Origin: a virus
DNA: 64,000 nucleotides
IMG/VR virus record: IMGVR_UViG_3300036766_000439
Location: 1-64,000 of that record
Direction: 5' to 3' (one strand)
Shown here: piece by piece, positions 25,999 through 35,906 of the stretch
Layout of the letters: the number at the start of each line of letters is the position of its first letter
Numbering within the stretch: the stretch's first letter is position 1
Position numbers and translations under genes: made by a program
Notes under the pieces: generated by a model
Database searches by the model: none
What the model was told of the DNA's origin: nothing
What the model saw: only the letters and a program-made list of their open reading frames with translations

Positions 25999-27651
25999 TC
26001 AGTGCGTCAGCCCGGCGGCGATCTGCGCGCCGGTGGCATCGACGGTCGCGGCATTCTTGGCCCGTGCGCCGATGGAGCCGCTGGTGGTCAGCCCAGAGGT
26101 GGGGGTTTCCCATGCCTTGTTGGCAGCGGCTTGCGTGATGTCAGCGCGGCCACTCGAATCGGCTGCAAGGGTAACGCCGCCGGTGGCCCCGGTCGCCACA
26201 TCGGGCAACCTCGCACCGATGGCGACGGTCTTGCCGGTCGGCACGGTGGCTTGCACGGCGTCGGCGATGTTCTGCGCGGAGAGCGTCGCGGTGCCGGTGG
26301 TGGCGTCCACGTTGACACCGTAGGCGACGCTCGCGGCGGCGGGAATGTAGGCGGTGCCGGTGAGCGAGCCGCTGGCGTAGACGGTGTTTTTGCGCACGTC
26401 GGCAATCGCGGCTTGGCCGAGGGAGTTGTCGGCGGTGAAGAAATCGCTGTAGGTAGTGGTGCCGTTGAGGGCCTGTCGGATTTTAGCGTTGGTTGGAGTT
26501 GGGCTGATGCGATATTTGAGACTATATACCGCGACCGTGCCGTTTGATGCCCCAATTAAGCTGCCAGAAATTACAACCGTCGCGGTGCTAGAAGAACATG
26601 CCACCGCCGGGGCATTTCCCCCGGCGGTCAGCGTCCCGACGATTGTCACCGACCCGTTTGTGATGTTGACAACCCCGCCGGTGGATGTGCCCGAGCCGCC
26701 AGTGATGTTGCCGGTAATGGAAACAACCGCTGAAGCTCCGGTGGTCTGGAAACATCCGCCGCCGTTGCCGGTTGTGCCGGTCATATTCCCAATGATGACG
26801 ACGGTGCAGTTTCCACTCAAATTGACCATCCACTGGCCATTCAGCGAGCAGCTAATGTTGCCGGTGATATTAATAAAACCTGCCGTCGTGCAGGTCAACG
26901 CCACGGCGGCAGAGGTGGTGGTGGTTCCAGAAATATCGCCGACAATAGTGATGGTGCCCGTTGAGGTGTTAGTGATAGCCGGGCCTCCGTTGTTGCAGAT
27001 GACGTTTCCGTTTATGGTTACAAGTCCGGTTCCGGTGTTGTTGACGCAATAAATGCTGGCGGTGCTAGATGGGGTTAAGTTACCCGTGATGGTCACAGTT
27101 CCGCTGGATGAATTTGTAACTCCGTGCGCCCCAGCCGCTGAACCCGAAACTACTGCACCTCCAATAATGAGTGTCCCTGTTCCGGTCATCGTGACACAGG
27201 AAGCGCCTCCCGCCTGCGGAGTTATTGCTCCGGTTATCGTGGCCGAGTTGGCCCCGTTGCCCGCGTAGGTCACGCAAGTGACAGCGGTGTTCGAGCCGAA
27301 CACGGCGGCGGTCAGGGTCACGCCATCGGCGAGGGTGAAGGTGCCGCCCGTCGTTGCACCGCTGCCGTTGACATCGTTGCGGACGGAAGTGGCGGCCGAG
27401 TTCACATTGCCGGCGACGGCAAAGCCGTTGGCGTAGGCCACATCGCCATTGACGGGATACGAGGCCCCGCCCGCCCCACCGGCCGTCGTGGACCAGATCG
27501 CGGTGTCGTTGTAATTCCCTGCGGCGATGGCGAAGCGGTTGGCGGCGCGCAGCGCCGCGGGAGAAAGGAGCAGACCCAGGAGCAGGGAGAAAGAGAGAAG
27601 CCAGGAAGGAAGGAAGCGGAGGAACATGGGGAAATGATTTTTGGTTTTCAT
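25999..27651 (-). CDS. Secreted beta-helix-like protein, candidate fibre
   Basis: 550 aa with an N-terminal signal peptide (hydrophobic residues ~12-36, AANRFA cleavage region). It then has many short Thr/Gly/Asn repeats of type TITGNI/TIVGxI, as in right-handed beta-helices. The last 150 residues contain DVRKNTVYASG and GVNVDATTGTA, motifs seen in phage tail-fibre-like proteins. A signal peptide on a virion-type repeat protein is odd. It starts 2 bp from the upstream gene's stop. Confidence 0.6.
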   Translation of the reverse strand: MKTKNHFPMFLRFLPSWLLSFSLLLGLLLSPAALRAANRFAIAAGNYNDTAIWSTTAGGAGGASYPVNGDVAYANGFAVAGNVNSAATSVRNDVNGSGATTGGTFTLADGVTLTAAVFGSNTAVTCVTYAGNGANSATITGAITPQAGGASCVTMTGTGTLIIGGAVVSGSAAGAHGVTNSSSGTVTITGNLTPSSTASIYCVNNTGTGLVTINGNVICNNGGPAITNTSTGTITIVGDISGTTTTSAAVALTCTTAGFINITGNISCSLNGQWMVNLSGNCTVVIIGNMTGTTGNGGGCFQTTGASAVVSITGNITGGSGTSTGGVVNITNGSVTIVGTLTAGGNAPAVACSSSTATVVISGSLIGASNGTVAVYSLKYRISPTPTNAKIRQALNGTTTYSDFFTADNSLGQAAIADVRKNTVYASGSLTGTAYIPAAASVAYGVNVDATTGTATLSAQNIADAVQATVPTGKTVAIGARLPDVATGATGGVTLAADSSGRADITQAAANKAWETPTSGLTTSGSIGARAKNAATVDATGAQIAAGLTH

Positions 27652-27652
27652 G

Positions 27653-28030
27653 TTAGGAGTAGGTCGCGGTCAGGTAATCGGTCCACTTTACGTTATAGGC
27701 GTGCGCGGTGGTCACGCTGCCGTCGCTGGCGACGATGTTGCGCGTGATCGTCCAGACGGAGGCGGAGGTTGAACTGCCGGTCGGCGCGTTGCCGATGTAG
27801 TCGGTCGTGGCGCTCGCGTCCCATGCGTGCTGCACCGTCAGGGTTACGATGGCCGCGCTCGTCGGGTTCAACGAAACATCAAACGAATAGAACTGCCCGG
27901 CGACGGGCACAAACGTCTTCTGCACGTTTCCTGTGTTGGCCGCATTGCGCTGCGTGGTGTAGATTTCGTTGGCGGTCGGACTGGCGTGCAGTCCCGCGAA
28001 TAACAATAGGGATAGGAGCAGTTTTTTCAT
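27653..28030 (-). CDS. Small secreted beta-sandwich-like protein
   Basis: 125 aa from ATG 28030, which overlaps the preceding stop. A clear signal peptide (KKLLLSLLLFAGLHASP) is followed by Thr/Ser-rich beta sequence with AIVTLTVQHAWDASA. It may be a small virion surface or fibre-associated protein. The start at 28030 is chosen for the signal peptide. Confidence 0.6.
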   Translation of the reverse strand: MKKLLLSLLLFAGLHASPTANEIYTTQRNAANTGNVQKTFVPVAGQFYSFDVSLNPTSAAIVTLTVQHAWDASATTDYIGNAPTGSSTSASVWTITRNIVASDGSVTTAHAYNVKWTDYLTATYS

Positions 28031-28500
28031 TTGGCAAAGAGGGTTATCCAGCGCCATTCACTGATGCTGGCGATGTAGAACGCAAGTTCATCGCCGTTCA
28101 CGGCGTAGTCTCCGGCCGCGCCGGGGTCGCCTGATGCGCTCGGCATCGTCACAAGGTTGCGGCACAGGCTCGCAGTTCCGGCGGCGGCTTCCACGTCCGT
28201 CAGCGTCTTCGCCGTGATCGTCGCCGCAATTTGGTCGCCAACCAGAATCGCCCGCGCCGACGATCCCTCTTGCGCCCGCGTAATCGTCAGCACGTCTCCA
28301 ACAACCGCCGTGACGCGCACAATTTCCGCATTGGTCGAAAGCGGATTCGTGTCTGCCGGCCAAACGGTGCAGTTGAACGGCGCCGCGGGGAACAGCGCAC
28401 CTTTGCCGGTCGCAACGGTCAGCGACGTGCCGCTCGTTGCCGGGCTCGGTGCCGTGGCAACCGCTGTAATTACAAAATTGGCGTGCGCGTCGAAGGACAT
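28027..28500 (-). CDS. Phage tail-associated protein
   Basis: 157 aa. It contains the common phage fibre-associated pattern LSTNAEIVRVTAVVGDVLTI followed by TRAQEGSSAR, with a C-terminal DELAFYIASISEWRW element. Such modules sit near tail fibres in many phages. ATGA overlap with the gene downstream. No enzymatic role expected. Confidence 0.65.
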   Translation of the reverse strand: MSFDAHANFVITAVATAPSPATSGTSLTVATGKGALFPAAPFNCTVWPADTNPLSTNAEIVRVTAVVGDVLTITRAQEGSSARAILVGDQIAATITAKTLTDVEAAAGTASLCRNLVTMPSASGDPGAAGDYAVNGDELAFYIASISEWRWITLFAK

Positions 28501-28808
28501 CAGGAAGCGGCCTCAATCGTCATGGATTTGATGCGACCCTGCCCATCCCGCTCGGAAACCTCCACTTTCCACTTCTGCGGGGTGGCAACGGTGAACTGCG
28601 GGCTGACCGAGACTTTGGGTGCCGGGATGTTGACGGACGGCGTGGGCCGCTCATTGGCGGCAACGATGGCCTTGGACAGTTCCCGGATGCTGCCGACGAT
28701 CTGGGACAGGCTGGTGGGCTTCGGCGCGGCCTGGGGCTTGGCCGGCGGCGCGTTGAACTTGGCCCCGCTTTTCTGAAGTTCTAGGAGTTGTTCGTCGGTG
28801 AGATTCAT
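28500..28808 (-). CDS. Small conserved phage protein, 102 aa
   Basis: Helical N-terminus (LTDEQLLELQKSGAKF), a Pro/Lys-rich linker and a C-terminal beta segment (KWKVEVSERDGQGRIKSMTI). This is the usual layout of a small protein found in phage structural modules. It overlaps neither neighbour. Function unknown. Confidence 0.6.
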   Translation of the reverse strand: MNLTDEQLLELQKSGAKFNAPPAKPQAAPKPTSLSQIVGSIRELSKAIVAANERPTPSVNIPAPKVSVSPQFTVATPQKWKVEVSERDGQGRIKSMTIEAAS

Positions 28809-28811
28809 GGG

Positions 28812-31800
28812 TTAGACAAAGACGAGTTGGCCGTCGATGCACTTGAGCACCTTGTTCAGTGTCTCGATATGCTGTTTGATGTGTTTCTCCGCAAGCCTTG
28901 CCGGAAGATCGACCGTGCCCTCCTGGCCGGTGGATTCACGGCGGACCTTCATCTTGACGGGCTGGTCGCCAAGGGCGGACTCGGGCGCGGCGACTTCGGT
29001 GCCGGTGGTCGGAGTTTCGGTTTTGACCGCCGGGGCTTCGGCGGCGGGTTTGGCTGGCAGCGTGGCCTTGTATTGCTGCATCGCTTCCTGCGTGCCCTTG
29101 ACGGTCGGTGGCAGCTTTACGCCGGTGAGTGCCGTAAAGACTGCGCGGGAATGCTTGTTGTCCGGGTGGAGTATGTCTCCGTAGGCGCCCGTCTGGATTG
29201 CGTTCTGGATATGCCCGGCAGTCTTGCCGACGGCACCTTTGGGAATGCCAACGGCTTCCAACTTGCTCGTAATCGTGGCAATGTCTGCGCCTACCGCTTC
29301 TCGAACAGGTGCCGCACCCGCTTGGCCGGCTTCAACTGCTTTTCCTCCTGCCGCTCGAATGCCGGGCTCTCCATCGCTTCGTGCTGCGGGCTTTCCTCCG
29401 CCCCCGGCGGTTGCTTGAACAGACGTTTGACCTTGGGTTTCATTGGGTGGGTTCTCCGTTGTGGGTTGCTGTGCGCTTAAAGCCTGCTTGATCTGCTCGT
29501 CGCCTAGCCCGATGTTTTTCAACATCTCCGTCGCCTTTTCCGCAGTCACTTTTCCGGCGGTCACGTTTGCGACAATCTTGGCCGTGATGTTCTTTTGCCG
29601 TGCCAAGTGCTCGTCAACCTGGCGCTTCTGCTTGGCATTGATCGCGGTCTCCTTCGGCATCTCAACCCCCGTGCCGGTGGAAACCGTTTCATCGCGCGGG
29701 CCGATGTCCACCTTTGATTCTGGCGCCGGAGAGACGCCTGCCGATGTCTCACCGGGTCCGCTGTCGGTGGCACCCGTCGTCGCGCTCTCCGGCGTAGAGG
29801 GTTCTTCGCTGCGCTCTCCAATGAGCTTCTGCGGCCCTGCGGTGGCCTCGGTCTCTCTCGCAACCGCCGCTTTCGCCACAGGCTTTGCCCCGGCCTTCGC
29901 CTCCGCCTTGCGGAATTGCAGTCCCTCGGGTTTATCGGGGCGGATTTTCTCCGGGATTAAAGGCGTCAGCGCCCGCGGTTCCCACTTTGCGGACTCTGCG
30001 ATTACACGGCCTCGGGCGATGTCTCCTATTTTGACGCCAGCGTTTTTCGCAGCACTCTCGACCTTCGCCACCATTTCCCGCGCGGCATCATAGGATTTCT
30101 TCTGTTCTGGCGTGTATTTTGCCTGCGCCGCCGTCTCGGTGTTCGCGCCGGAAACAAGTTTGCGCGCATTGCGGTAGTCCTGCTCCTCAATGCCGGCTTT
30201 CTTCCAAAAAATTTGCGGGAAATTGGACTTCTCCATCGCCGCATGCATCGCTCCCAGTATCCCCATCGTCGCGATATTCTCCGTCGCACCCTCCATGATG
30301 CCGCGTTTCTCGTCATAGGCCACATTGCCAAATCCACCCCGTGCGGTAAGATTGGCTGCCACGGTTTGCCCAAATCCAACCAAACCGCCGCCAACTCCCC
30401 GCTCGGCCACACTGCGCAGCAATCCTTGCGCTTCATTGCCGGCAATCCACTTCATGGCCGAGGCTTCACCCTGCTTGCCAAACACGGAAAGGAGTTTGTC
30501 CACCACGATCCGGCCGGCGGGAGTCTTTGCCATCAACCGGGCGAATTGGCTGAACGGCACCAACATGCCTGCGCCAACGATGGTGCCCAGTGCTTCGGCT
30601 TGGTCGCGACCTTTTTCAAACTGTTCTGGCGTGATCTGCTTCGCGTCGAGCTTGGTTTGCAATCCTTGGGTAGCCTCATCCCGGAAAGCCTGTCCAAAGC
30701 CAAATGAGCCCGCGGCACCCGCGGCTGCCGCTTCCACTCCCGCCCCCAGTCCGGCCAGCCTGGCCGGGGCACCAGCGACCATGTAGGGCATCACCCCACC
30801 AACCATCCCGCTAACCTGTGCCGTCCAGTGCTGCTGCGCCTTGGCTTCGGCTGGATTGCTGGGGGCATGGGCGGCGGCAATGGCTTCTTTTTCCCACTTT
30901 GCATATTCGTCAATCTTCTTGGCGGCTGGATTATCCATGCCGCCCAGCACCAAAGCCGCCCCACCCGGCTGCGCCAACGCCGCTGTCCGGGCCAATGTCC
31001 GCGTTGTCGCTTGGATAATATCCGTCGTCGTCGTGCCTGAATTCGCCGCAAAATTGCTGATATTTGCCTTGGCTATTTCCCAGTTCGTCGGTGCCCGCGT
31101 CGCATCAATCGCTTGCTTCTGCTGATCGGGTGCCAGTCGCGCCAACCGCTGTTTCGCGAGGTCTTCGACGTAGGCTTTCTCCTTCGTCAGCGAATCGCGG
31201 AGAACAGGACTGATGTTGGTTTTGCTATCCGGTAAAAGCATTCCCGGTGCGCCTTCCGGTGCCGCCAGCATGTCATCGATCTCTTTCGCCCGGCGGTCGA
31301 GGGCTATGACGTGCGCGGGTGTGATCTTCCCCTCGCCTTCACCAAACCGCTTTGAGTTGTAATCCGTGACGAGTTTGCCGCCCTCCTTGCCTAGTGCCGT
31401 ATGCTGCGCGAGCAGATCGTTGTGCTGCTTCACCAGCGCATTGTATTGGTCTGGCGGCAGGGTGCCTTTCCCGGCGTCGAGCTGGGCCTTGAGGGGATCG
31501 AGTTGCTTCTCGATGGCGGTCTGCCCGGTCTTGATTTCATCCAGCCGGGTTGCCCTCGCCGCCTGGCCTTTCTTGTCCACGTCGCCCAAACCGGTGCCGT
31601 AACGCCGGGCAAATTCTTCCATCCCCACACCACCGACCGCCTTCTCCCCACGCTGAATCGCAACCCCCGGTTCGGACTGCATCAGCGGGTTGGTGATTTT
31701 CTGGCCGGCTTGCGTCGCGGGCGTGCCATTCGGCGCCGCCGCCGGCATTGTCCCGCCAGCCGCCGCCAGTTCCGCCTGCGCCTGCATCAGATGGTCGTTG

Positions 31801-33125
31801 TTTTCCGCCGCTTGGACGGAGATAGCCTGATGCGTGGGATCGGTGTCCAGCACCCCGCCGGCATGCTTTACCAACATCGCCCGCTCCGCCAGCTTGGCCG
31901 CGTAGGCCTCCTGCCGTGCCTGCGCGGCTTGCACCTTGAACTGCGCGGCAGTAATCTTGGCCTTGACTGCCAGTGGGCCTGTGCCGGGCTGAATTTGTTT
32001 TTCTATATCGCGCTGCCTTGTGTCTAGCTGACTGAGCGCCGCCTTTGCCGCATCCTTATCCACGCCTTCCGCGGCACTGTCGGCCGCGGCTTTCAGTTTT
32101 TCGCGTTGCGCGTTTAGTTCGCCCAGATCGGCATTGGCCTGCGTCAGTGCCGCGAACGCCTCGTTTACTGGTTTCCGAGCCTCATATAAAAACGCATTAT
32201 GTTTTGCCTCGATTTGCGCGGTGTTGGCCTTATGCGCCGCCGCTTGCCTGCGGGGATTCGAGCTGTTGAGGTTGTCCTCAATCGTGCCGGCCGACGTATC
32301 GACAAAGCTCCCGTCCCTTTGCTGCGTCTGATGGTAACTGCCATCGGGCATCTGGTATTTCAGGGATTGATCCTTTGGGTCCACTACGACTTTCAGCGGA
32401 TTGAATTGCCGCTGCCCCAGTTCGTCCTGAATGACATGGGCCGGCTCCCCGGTCTTGGGGTGGAGTTGTATTCCCAGACTCCGCCGCTTATAAAGTTGCT
32501 GACCTTTTTCATTGACCACCGGCAGGTCATTTCCGTAGGGGTCTTTGCGGAACCGCTTTCCGTGGGGAACAGCATCGCTCTCGAATTCAGCATTGCGGGC
32601 CTTGCGCTGGTCGATCTCCGCCTGCCGCTGCTGGCGTTGCTGCTGAACTTCATCGTAGCGCGCCTGCCTGTCCTGTTCCGCCCGCGTGCCACGAGAATCA
32701 AGCACGGAGCCGGACAATAGCGCGCCCAAACTGCGGTCTGGTGCTATCACCGGGTGTGTTGCTTCCAACTGCTGCCGGGTGGTCAGCCGTTGAACTTCCC
32801 TCGTGTTGGGTCTCATCCCCATCTGCACTTTCAATGCCGCCACGCGCGTCTCTTGGTCTGGATCAATCAATCCTTCGCGACCGCTCGCATCGTCCACCCC
32901 TCCGCCGGATTCAAGCCGCTGGCGCTCCGCTATCCTTCCAAGTTCCTGTTGATTCGGCGCGATACCCAGTCGAATCTTGGTCGCAACTATGCGCGTCTGC
33001 AAATCTGGCTCATCCATTTCTCCGCCCGTTTCATTCGCATCGGCCCCGGTTCTTGGCGGGGTGCGCGTCAGTCGCGTGGTGACGGGCTGTTCGTCAACTT
33101 CGGTGTCATCAGGCGCGCTTGGCAT
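28812..33125 (-). CDS. Large internal virion protein / ejection protein
   Basis: A 1437-aa single frame. Residues 1-450 are charged and helical with long coiled-coil stretches (QQQRQQRQAEIDQRK). The central part (~740-960) has repeated Gly/Ala-rich hydrophobic segments (GGVMPYMVAGAPARLAGLGA, ALGTIVGAGMLVPFSQF) like channel-forming ejection proteins. The C-terminal third is Pro/Thr/Ala-rich. No catalytic motif found. It belongs to the virion operon and probably enters the host with DNA, with the 1999-aa protein. Confidence 0.65.
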   Translation of the reverse strand: MPSAPDDTEVDEQPVTTRLTRTPPRTGADANETGGEMDEPDLQTRIVATKIRLGIAPNQQELGRIAERQRLESGGGVDDASGREGLIDPDQETRVAALKVQMGMRPNTREVQRLTTRQQLEATHPVIAPDRSLGALLSGSVLDSRGTRAEQDRQARYDEVQQQRQQRQAEIDQRKARNAEFESDAVPHGKRFRKDPYGNDLPVVNEKGQQLYKRRSLGIQLHPKTGEPAHVIQDELGQRQFNPLKVVVDPKDQSLKYQMPDGSYHQTQQRDGSFVDTSAGTIEDNLNSSNPRRQAAAHKANTAQIEAKHNAFLYEARKPVNEAFAALTQANADLGELNAQREKLKAAADSAAEGVDKDAAKAALSQLDTRQRDIEKQIQPGTGPLAVKAKITAAQFKVQAAQARQEAYAAKLAERAMLVKHAGGVLDTDPTHQAISVQAAENNDHLMQAQAELAAAGGTMPAAAPNGTPATQAGQKITNPLMQSEPGVAIQRGEKAVGGVGMEEFARRYGTGLGDVDKKGQAARATRLDEIKTGQTAIEKQLDPLKAQLDAGKGTLPPDQYNALVKQHNDLLAQHTALGKEGGKLVTDYNSKRFGEGEGKITPAHVIALDRRAKEIDDMLAAPEGAPGMLLPDSKTNISPVLRDSLTKEKAYVEDLAKQRLARLAPDQQKQAIDATRAPTNWEIAKANISNFAANSGTTTTDIIQATTRTLARTAALAQPGGAALVLGGMDNPAAKKIDEYAKWEKEAIAAAHAPSNPAEAKAQQHWTAQVSGMVGGVMPYMVAGAPARLAGLGAGVEAAAAGAAGSFGFGQAFRDEATQGLQTKLDAKQITPEQFEKGRDQAEALGTIVGAGMLVPFSQFARLMAKTPAGRIVVDKLLSVFGKQGEASAMKWIAGNEAQGLLRSVAERGVGGGLVGFGQTVAANLTARGGFGNVAYDEKRGIMEGATENIATMGILGAMHAAMEKSNFPQIFWKKAGIEEQDYRNARKLVSGANTETAAQAKYTPEQKKSYDAAREMVAKVESAAKNAGVKIGDIARGRVIAESAKWEPRALTPLIPEKIRPDKPEGLQFRKAEAKAGAKPVAKAAVARETEATAGPQKLIGERSEEPSTPESATTGATDSGPGETSAGVSPAPESKVDIGPRDETVSTGTGVEMPKETAINAKQKRQVDEHLARQKNITAKIVANVTAGKVTAEKATEMLKNIGLGDEQIKQALSAQQPTTENPPNETQGQTSVQATAGGGGKPAARSDGEPGIRAAGGKAVEAGQAGAAPVREAVGADIATITSKLEAVGIPKGAVGKTAGHIQNAIQTGAYGDILHPDNKHSRAVFTALTGVKLPPTVKGTQEAMQQYKATLPAKPAAEAPAVKTETPTTGTEVAAPESALGDQPVKMKVRRESTGQEGTVDLPARLAEKHIKQHIETLNKVLKCIDGQLVFV

Positions 33126-33184
33126 TGGGATGGAATGCGCTTACGCGAAATTCAGCCACCCGTCAAATTGCTAATTTAGCCAAA

Positions 33185-33472
33185 CTATTTACGCCGATTA
33201 AGGGTTTTCGCCGTGACGCGCCACACGCGGCATCCTCTTAGGTGGGGATATTTCCGCACGCTAAAAGCGCGGTCGCGATGCCGCTGACTGTAACTGTGGG
33301 CTGCGCTTGTCACCATAGCGGGAGACGCCATAGAATCAGACACAAAGAAACTTTCCCCCACTTGCATTTCTCCGAACGGATAATGGTTGTTACTGCTAGT
33401 TCGTTTTGGCGGCAGAGGAATATATTTGTCCACTACGAATCTTATGGGGTTCACGAAGCTTCTGGGTTTCAT
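33185..33472 (-). CDS. Small conserved phage protein, DUF7303-like
   Basis: 95 aa. The pattern YPFGEMQVGESFFV near the middle followed by RKYPH and a C-terminal CRVWRV matches a small phage protein type found across tailed phages, possibly DNA- or RNA-binding. It stands alone between the ejection-protein gene and a small membrane gene. Confidence 0.6.
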   Translation of the reverse strand: MKPRSFVNPIRFVVDKYIPLPPKRTSSNNHYPFGEMQVGESFFVSDSMASPAMVTSAAHSYSQRHRDRAFSVRKYPHLRGCRVWRVTAKTLNRRK

Positions 33473-33490
33473 ATCTCATACTACGAGGCA

Positions 33491-33682
33491 CTAATCGGAA
33501 TCCTTGTCAACTGATTTTCGGTTAATCAACCACTGAATAGGTATAAGGAGTGCAATTCCGATTAGACACTTCAAGGAAAGGTCTGCAATTCCCATAATCA
33601 GTCCGTGCTTTTGCATCTCAAAGCCTCCGATAATCAAAAACATCGCTATCAGAGCCAGTGTTATAGGGGTTTTGAATTTCAT
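33491..33682 (-). CDS. Small two-helix membrane protein, 63 aa
   Basis: Two hydrophobic helices (ITLALIAMFLIIGG and LKCLIGIALLIPIQWL) with polar ends. It lies 3 bp downstream of the terminase gene. Possible holin or superinfection-exclusion protein; not assignable. Confidence 0.55.
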   Translation of the reverse strand: MKFKTPITLALIAMFLIIGGFEMQKHGLIMGIADLSLKCLIGIALLIPIQWLINRKSVDKDSD

Positions 33683-33685
33683 GTT

Positions 33686-35512
33686 CTAAGAGTAAGCCCC
33701 CGCCACGGCGGTTCCCCGCGGTGTGCCGTCGTCGCTCGGCGGCCCAAACACGTTCCGCTCCGGCACATAGACGCTCGCGTGGTCGATCAACTCGAACGCC
33801 AGAGCGATTGCAAACGTATCGTCGTCATGGAAGCCCGGTCCCGCTTCGCTGCGCCCGTCCTTGTCGATGAAGTTCTCGCACTGTTCCAAGGCCCGTTCAT
33901 CCCAGATGTCGATGCCATGCCCCGGCGTGTCGTATTCGCGAATCGCCGCCGCAAGGGTGGTGATGAGGATTTCGCGGGTCTTGATGTTCGTCTGATAGCC
34001 ATAGGCGTTGCTCGTCTTGTGCTCCCGCTGGTTGAACACCTCGCGCATGTAGAGGTTGGCCCCTTTCAGCTTGAGCAGTTCCGTGAGTCCCCGGTCCATG
34101 TTCATTTCTATGGCGATCATGCACCCGCTGGCGCTGCCGTAGTATCGGGCCATGCGCCAGGCGTTCTCCGCCAGCACGTCTATTTCCCACCGGCAGGCAA
34201 TGATGCGTGCCGCCGTCGCCGGCCTGATCCAGACTCCGGCATTGTTCCAAAACCCGGCCCGGAGCACGAACGCCCCGTGATAGTCGGGATCTTCCCCGGT
34301 GGTCTGGCTCGCGCCGGTCATCGGGTCGATGGCTAGGATATACTTGGCCCCCGGAACCGGCTTCTCGTAAAGAATGACCTTGGCCTCGTTTTTGTCGGTG
34401 TTGCGAAACGCTACGCGCCGGTCCTTTTCCTCGATAATCCCCGGCATGGCGGGATGTCCCTCCATCCGTTTCTTCATGGTCTTGATGCCAGAGGCGTTGA
34501 ACCGCATGGCCCCGGACTTGAGAAACGCATCCTGCCACGAGTGCGGATAATCCCGGTCGAAGATTTCAATCCGACGGTCGCAGATTTCCCGGATGGCGTA
34601 GCGGCGCCAGGCAAGGGCCTCCCACGCATCGAACTCCGGCACGGAACTCCCCAGATGCAGGACGCCTTGGTCGTCACGGACGGCGTAGTCATCGATCAAC
34701 CGTTGCTCGCCCAGGTATTCCGGATCGGCGTCAATGGTGTTCTCGATGTGGCGTTTCTGTTCTGGCGTCAGGCGGAAAGCCGATTCGACAAACTCGAACC
34801 ACGGCGCAAAGACCCGGCAATAGGAACCAAACTCAATCTCCTTCTTGCCGGAAAGAAAATCCTCCGCATCGACCGCGCGCAGCCACCGGCCATAGTAGTC
34901 GCCGCCCGCCTTTTCGGCCGAGCTTTCGAGAAAGATGCTCGTGCCCGGCAGGAGCGGGATCGCCTTGAGGATGTTGTTCATCACCTCCGCGGCGTTGGCG
35001 ACGCCATACTCTGCCCATCGGGCCGCTTCCGTAGCATGCAATAGCTGGTAGGTATCACCGATGCCGGCCTGCACGTCTTTCGCGGTTTCCTTCTTGGCCC
35101 GGCTGCCGTTGCTGAACGTGGCACCCTTGGCGTTCACCTCACCGGAGTTTCCCCACTCGAATTCATCGTTCTCCTTGTAGGTCTTCATCATGTTCCACAG
35201 GCCGACGGTTTGGTCGGACTGACCGCCGATGAAGACCGCAGACGTGGACTGCCGCCGCATTTCCGTATAGCCCAGGGCCGTGAAGAACGTGGTCGAGCCG
35301 CGGTTGCGGGGCTTTAGGCCAATGATGCGCCGCGGCATTTTCAGGTCATCGAACTTGTTCACGACCTGTTGAATCTTGCGCTGGAGGTAATTCAGCTTCG
35401 GTTTGAGCAGACCGTCTTTGCGGTCCATGCCCCAGATGCGCCCGTAGGTTGCGAACCATGCGCCGCAGTTTGCCCGGATCGCGTTGTTTAGAATTTTCTC
35501 TTTTTCAGTCAT
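33686..35512 (-). CDS. Terminase large subunit
   Basis: 608 aa. ATPase half: Walker A-like GLKPRNRGSTT (~65-75) and LLHATEAARW (~157-166), with a coupling motif FLESSAE (~194-200). Nuclease half: YILAIDPMTGA with Asp ~396, and HDDDTFAIALAF near residue 565 as the third metal-binding region. This is the motor that packages DNA through the portal. It overlaps the acetyltransferase gene by 8 bp. Confidence 0.9.
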   Translation of the reverse strand: MTEKEKILNNAIRANCGAWFATYGRIWGMDRKDGLLKPKLNYLQRKIQQVVNKFDDLKMPRRIIGLKPRNRGSTTFFTALGYTEMRRQSTSAVFIGGQSDQTVGLWNMMKTYKENDEFEWGNSGEVNAKGATFSNGSRAKKETAKDVQAGIGDTYQLLHATEAARWAEYGVANAAEVMNNILKAIPLLPGTSIFLESSAEKAGGDYYGRWLRAVDAEDFLSGKKEIEFGSYCRVFAPWFEFVESAFRLTPEQKRHIENTIDADPEYLGEQRLIDDYAVRDDQGVLHLGSSVPEFDAWEALAWRRYAIREICDRRIEIFDRDYPHSWQDAFLKSGAMRFNASGIKTMKKRMEGHPAMPGIIEEKDRRVAFRNTDKNEAKVILYEKPVPGAKYILAIDPMTGASQTTGEDPDYHGAFVLRAGFWNNAGVWIRPATAARIIACRWEIDVLAENAWRMARYYGSASGCMIAIEMNMDRGLTELLKLKGANLYMREVFNQREHKTSNAYGYQTNIKTREILITTLAAAIREYDTPGHGIDIWDERALEQCENFIDKDGRSEAGPGFHDDDTFAIALAFELIDHASVYVPERNVFGPPSDDGTPRGTAVAGAYS

Positions 35513-35906
35513 GGGGATTCCGCTTCATCACATCACGGCCCGCAAAGGCAAAGCCGTGCGGCCGATAGAACTCCGTGGCGTCCCGGCTGGCAAGGATGCA
35601 GATGGTCGGCATGACCCACGGATGCGCCAGCGCGGCTTTCAACAGGGCGGTCCCCACGCCATGCCGTTGCCATTTAGCCGCCACGATCATGTCGGTGATG
35701 GAACTGAATGTCGCCTTGTCGGTGACGACGCGGCAGAATCCAACCGGCTCGTTCTCCAGCCATGCCATGAAACAAAGGCTGTTGTCGATGGCGCGCAGGA
35801 TTTGCACCGGGGACTGCGAGTGGCCCCAGTAAGAGGCGCGGACTTCGCGGATCACCCACGCCGCGTCAAGCTTGGTCGCGTCCGACGATATGAGCAGGTC
35901 TTTCAT
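35505..35906 (-). CDS. GNAT-family acetyltransferase
   Basis: 133 aa with the GNAT core: a beta strand (PVGFCRVVTDKATFSSI), the acetyl-CoA loop WQRHGVGTALLKAAL (Q/RxxGxG/A) and ILASRDATEFYRPHGF. The substrate is unknown. It overlaps both the terminase and the glycosyltransferase-like gene, so it belongs to this operon. It may modify a sugar or protein made by the neighbouring genes. Confidence 0.85.
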   Translation of the reverse strand: MKDLLISSDATKLDAAWVIREVRASYWGHSQSPVQILRAIDNSLCFMAWLENEPVGFCRVVTDKATFSSITDMIVAAKWQRHGVGTALLKAALAHPWVMPTICILASRDATEFYRPHGFAFAGRDVMKRNPHD

